Of a DNA stretch of 64,000 nt, positions 61,214 to 64,000 are shown one piece after another. Position numbers and translations under genes: made by a program. How positions within the stretch are numbered: the stretch's first letter is position 1; the number at the start of each line of letters is the position of its first letter. Below the pieces are notes generated by a model. The model searched no databases and was not told the origin of the DNA. It saw nothing but the letters and a program-made list of their open reading frames with translations. The stretch is from Myxococcus stipitatus (GTDB taxonomy: Bacteria; Myxococcota; Myxococcia; Myxococcales; Myxococcaceae): contig NZ_JAKCFI010000001.1 in assembly GCF_021412625.1 (NCBI RefSeq), positions 992,001 to 1,056,000 on the forward strand. Reading direction: 5' to 3'.

Positions 61214-61333
61214 ACGCCCCTCCCGGGGCCGAGGGTGCTGGCCTCGTGGACGAGACATGGCATGTGGGGCGTGGGGAGGACCCACGCCCGCGGTCCCGGG
61301 GCGCGGCGGCCCCGGGCAGCGAGGTGACTGGAC

Positions 61334-62308
61334 GTGACGGATTGGCGTGCGGAGCGAGACCGGGCCTTGTTGGTCCTCGAGCGTGAGAAGCGCGCGGGGC
61401 TCCGGGCCGAGGCCGCGGATCAGCTTCACCATCTGGCGGCCGAGGTGCCTTCGCGCGCCTCCGAGTTCGCGGATGTCCTCCCCCGGTTGTTGGCGGACGC
61501 GCAGCCAGACGTGAAGCGCGCGGGGCTGGCCCTGGCCACGGTGGTGCTTCCCACCGAGGAGGCGACGGCGCTGCTCGTCTCCCGGCTGCGGGACGAGGAG
61601 TCGCTGGTGCGGCTGGAGGCCACCGGGCGGCTGGCGGACATGGCGCGGCCCGAGCTGCGGGGCTCGCTGGCGGGCATGCTGCAGGACGAGGTCCTGGAGG
61701 TCCGCTTCGAGGCGGCCCGCGGCATCGCGGCGCTCAACCACGCCGCGGGGCTCGAGGTGCTGGTGGAGGCGCTCGACGCGGACATGCTGCGCTTCCGGGC
61801 CCTGGGCGCGCTGGCGGAGCTGGAGGACGCCCGGGCGCTGCCCGCGGTGAAGCGGCTCTTCGGGCGCTGGCTCCTGCCCGCGTTCGACAAGACGCAGGCG
61901 GCCGGTGTGCTCGCGAAGCTCGGGGACCCTGCGGGCGCGACGTACCTGATGCAGCGCTCGCGCAAGAAGTGGAGCCAGGACCGCGCGCTCGCCGTGGAGC
62001 TGCTGGGCGAGGTGAAGGCCCCTGGCGCGCTGGAGCGGCTGAAGGAGATCGTCGAGGACGCGAAGGATTCCTGCCGGGGCGCGGCCGCGCGGGGCCTGGG
62101 TCGCCTGGGGGACGCGAGGGCGCTGCCCTGGTTGCTCGCGCTCCTGCGGGATTCGCGGGCGGACGAGGAGGACCGGCTGGACGCGGCGGACGGGTTGTGG
62201 CGGCTGGGAGACGCGGAGGGACGCGAGCAGGTGCGCGCGGCCGTGAGCACCTTCACCTCACCCGAGGCGCGCAGGGAGCTGGACGAGCTGCTTCAGGAGG
62301 GGTCATGA
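61334..62308 (+). CDS. HEAT-repeat protein
   Basis: The 324-residue protein is built from about eight HEAT/PBS-lyase-like helical repeats, each near 31 residues (for example SEFADVLPRLLADAQPDVKRAGLALATVVL, EVLVEALDADMLRFRALGALAELEDARALP, ALERLKEIVEDAKDSCRGAAARGLGRLGDARALP). No other domain is present and no signal peptide is seen, so it is a cytoplasmic scaffold or adaptor of unknown partner. The start is GTG at 61334. Its stop overlaps the tatD start by 4 bp (ATGA), so the two are translationally coupled. Confidence 0.85.
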   Translation: MTDWRAERDRALLVLEREKRAGLRAEAADQLHHLAAEVPSRASEFADVLPRLLADAQPDVKRAGLALATVVLPTEEATALLVSRLRDEESLVRLEATGRLADMARPELRGSLAGMLQDEVLEVRFEAARGIAALNHAAGLEVLVEALDADMLRFRALGALAELEDARALPAVKRLFGRWLLPAFDKTQAAGVLAKLGDPAGATYLMQRSRKKWSQDRALAVELLGEVKAPGALERLKEIVEDAKDSCRGAAARGLGRLGDARALPWLLALLRDSRADEEDRLDAADGLWRLGDAEGREQVRAAVSTFTSPEARRELDELLQEGS

Positions 62309-63081
62309 GACTGGTGGACGCGCATTGCCACCTGGAAGTGAAGGACTTCGCGGACGTAGCCCCGGTGCTGGAGCGGGCCCGGGCCGCGGGGCTGGTCCAT
62401 GCCATCGTCGTGGGGCAGTTCCACGGGCCGGGCGAGTGGGGCAACGCGCTGGCGCTGGCCGCGGCGCACCCGGAGTTCCTGTCGCCCACGCTGGGCATCC
62501 ACCCTCATGAAGCCGCGCGCGCGACGGACGCGGACCTGGCCACCCTGGACGCCACCTGCGCCCGACCGGAGGTCCGCGCGGTGGGCGAGGCGGGGCTGGA
62601 CTACTACTACGACCACTCGCCTCGCGAGGCGCAGGCGCGCATCTTCCGGCACCAGTGCGACCTGGCGGTGAGGCTGGGCAAGCCGCTGGTCGTCCACGTC
62701 CGCGACGCGCACGAGGACTGCGACGCCATCCTCGGCGAGGCCGGCGTCTCCCGCGGCGTCATCCACTGCTTCACCGGGGACACCGCCGCGGCCCGTCGCT
62801 ACCTGGACCGGGGCTTCTTCCTCTCGCTGTCGGGCGTCATCACCTACAAGAAGACGGAGGCGCTCCAGGACGCGGTGCGCTTCGCGCCGTTGGATCGGCT
62901 GATGGTGGAGACGGACAGCCCGTACCTGGCGCCCGTGCCGCACCGGGGGCGGAAGAACGAGCCGTCGCACGTGGTGGAGACGGCGAGGAAGCTGGCGGAG
63001 CTGAAGGGCGTGTCGTTGGAGGCGGTGACCGAGGCCACCACCGCCAACGCCTCCGCCCTCTTCAACCTCATGCTGCGCTGA
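62305..63081 (+). CDS. tatD: TatD-family metal-dependent DNase
   Basis: The 258-residue protein has the TatD signatures: LVDAHCHLE (metal His7 and His9), VGEAGLDYYYDHSP (Glu), KPLVVHVRDAHED (His), GVIHCFTGD and the closing VETDSPYLAPVPHRG (Asp). It is a TIM-barrel amidohydrolase with 3'-5' DNase activity used in DNA repair or fragment clearance. Length is normal. It overlaps the HEAT-repeat gene's stop by 4 bp and the convergent DUF4388 gene by 14 bp. Confidence 0.93.
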   Translation: MRLVDAHCHLEVKDFADVAPVLERARAAGLVHAIVVGQFHGPGEWGNALALAAAHPEFLSPTLGIHPHEAARATDADLATLDATCARPEVRAVGEAGLDYYYDHSPREAQARIFRHQCDLAVRLGKPLVVHVRDAHEDCDAILGEAGVSRGVIHCFTGDTAAARRYLDRGFFLSLSGVITYKKTEALQDAVRFAPLDRLMVETDSPYLAPVPHRGRKNEPSHVVETARKLAELKGVSLEAVTEATTANASALFNLMLR

Positions 63082-64000
63082 TGGCGCCGGCCAGGACCTG
63101 GAGGTCCTGGTCCATCTGCGGCACGTCGAGCAGCAGCGCGTCCGGGTCGTACTGGAAGTCGGCCTGCTTGAGCTTCAGCAGGGCCTGGAGCGCGGGCTCT
63201 CCCGTGTGGCCGCCGAACGAGGCGAACACGACGCGCCCGGCCTCCAGGTGCAGCGAGCCCTCCAGCGTGTGCTGACGCAGCTGGAGCCGGCCGCTCTTCT
63301 TCCCACCGCCCAGCGTGCGCAGCAGCTCACGCGGCGGCAGCTCGTCGAAGCTGCCGCGCACCACGCGGCCCGGGCCGTTGTGGAGCACCCGGTCCTCCAG
63401 CATGGCGCGCACCGCGAGCGCCACGGCGGGCTTGTCCCCGGGGGGCAGCACCTGGGTGGCCCCGCCCATCAGCAGTCGCTCGCGGGTGGGCGCGTCGGGC
63501 TCGCCCACCACGGCGATGGGCAGACCCGCCGTCTCCGGCGCGGAGCGCGCCTGCTGGAGCAGGTCGAGCACCTCCTGCTGACCCAGGCGCAGGCTGAGCA
63601 CGAGCACGTCGCAGTCCTGGCGCGCCAGGCCGTCGATGGCGCCCTCCTGCGTGGACAGCGCGTGCGCCACCAGGCCCTGCTTGAGCACGGCCTCCAGCAG
63701 CTCCCCGCGCGCCGTCTCGTCCGGCTCCACCACCAGCACCTGCCGCCCGTCGCTCTCCAGGCGGTGGCGCAGCAGCTCGCCGCTCTGCAACTGGATGACG
63801 AGGTCCGCCACCACCGGGTCGTAGAGCACGCCCGCGTTGGCGCGCAGGTGCTCCAGGGCCTGCTCCTTGGGGAGCGCCTTGCCCAGGGCGTTGCCGGGGT
63901 TCTTCGTCAGCTCGAGGAAGCTGTCGACCGCCGCGAGGATGCGCGCGCCCAGGGTGATGTCCTCGCCCTTGGCGCCCTGGGGCGTGCCGGAGCCGTCCCA
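63068..64000 (-). CDS. HD-GYP / receiver / DUF4388 signalling protein, N-terminus outside window
   Basis: The visible 310 residues run in frame off the right edge. They begin inside an HD-GYP-type domain: WDGSGTPQG (GTP instead of the signature GYP) followed by EDITLGARILAAVDSFLEL, so the c-di-GMP phosphodiesterase motif is altered. A receiver-like domain follows (about 82-205, LVVEPDETARGELLEAVLKQ), with no clear acceptor Asp in the CDVLVLSLRLG position (Ser replaces it). A DUF4388/PATAN module (about 210-290, SGRLQLRQHTLEGSLHLEAGRVVFA) ends it. DUF4388 with HD or receiver domains is common in myxobacteria. The start lies outside the window. Confidence 0.8.
   Translation of the reverse strand, partial: WDGSGTPQGAKGEDITLGARILAAVDSFLELTKNPGNALGKALPKEQALEHLRANAGVLYDPVVADLVIQLQSGELLRHRLESDGRQVLVVEPDETARGELLEAVLKQGLVAHALSTQEGAIDGLARQDCDVLVLSLRLGQQEVLDLLQQARSAPETAGLPIAVVGEPDAPTRERLLMGGATQVLPPGDKPAVALAVRAMLEDRVLHNGPGRVVRGSFDELPPRELLRTLGGGKKSGRLQLRQHTLEGSLHLEAGRVVFASFGGHTGEPALQALLKLKQADFQYDPDALLLDVPQMDQDLQVLAGAISAA

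Overview
The window is uniformly GC-rich, densely packed chromosome from a myxobacterium, most likely a Myxococcaceae member (Myxococcus, Corallococcus or a close relative). The pointers are a C-terminal MYXO-CTERM-type surface sorting signal, a CPBP protease matching the myxosortase (MrtX) family, an AgmX/GltJ-like GYF protein, DUF4388 and HD-GYP signalling domains, many secreted proteases and lipoproteins, and GTG/TTG starts. No tRNA, rRNA, CRISPR array, insertion sequence or prophage was seen.

Layout. 1-5003 (minus): the 3' part of a type VI secretion (T6SS) operon, in transcription order PAAR-like spike tip, TssA-like, TssG-like, TssB, TssC, then an Hcp-like protein cut by the window edge. 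5192-6916: a degenerate adenylate-forming-fold protein behind that operon. 7137-9983: the proton-translocating transhydrogenase pntAA-pntAB-pntB, followed by a GNAT acetyltransferase remnant. 10472-14057: an AgmX-like envelope protein, a DUF1330 protein and an S37 peptidase lipoprotein. 14054-19590 (minus): an M4 metallopeptidase with an inserted P domain, and the coupled block polX, pseudo-trypsin, myxosortase. 19657-28342: Rieske protein, His-rich MoaB-type protein, M28 aminopeptidase, DUF2400 protein, hybrid histidine kinase, alpha/beta hydrolase and TPR lipoprotein. 28352-31807 (minus): TonB-like protein and a coupled two-component pair. 32029-37954: a PLP-fold-like protein and a 1643-residue M36 metalloprotease with PKD repeats and a MYXO-CTERM tail. 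38093-41960: small lipoproteins, a coiled-coil protein, a zinc-ribbon protein and a transglycosylase-LysM-C39 protein.

42521-49451 (minus) is the most system-like locus: a tightly spaced seven-gene operon of SGNH protein, two hexapeptide acyltransferases, acyl carrier protein, AsnB-type amidotransferase, AMP ligase and NadE-like synthase. It looks like a cassette that activates an acid, loads it on a carrier, amidates it and transfers it to a glycan or lipid; the product is unknown. 49659-52061 is an orphan ADOP permease. The rest is an unknown protein, a cAMP-type-gated MscS channel, holB-holA, a small methyltransferase-like protein, an AraC-type sensor domain without its HTH, a TANGO2/NRDE protein, metG, a HEAT-repeat protein, tatD and the C-terminal part of an HD-GYP/receiver/DUF4388 protein leaving the window.

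How the parts relate: three large secreted proteases plus the S37 enzyme fit a predatory, proteolytic lifestyle. The myxosortase at 16471-17196 is the expected processing enzyme for the MYXO-CTERM protease ending at 37954. Family names come from motifs and memory; no database search was run.
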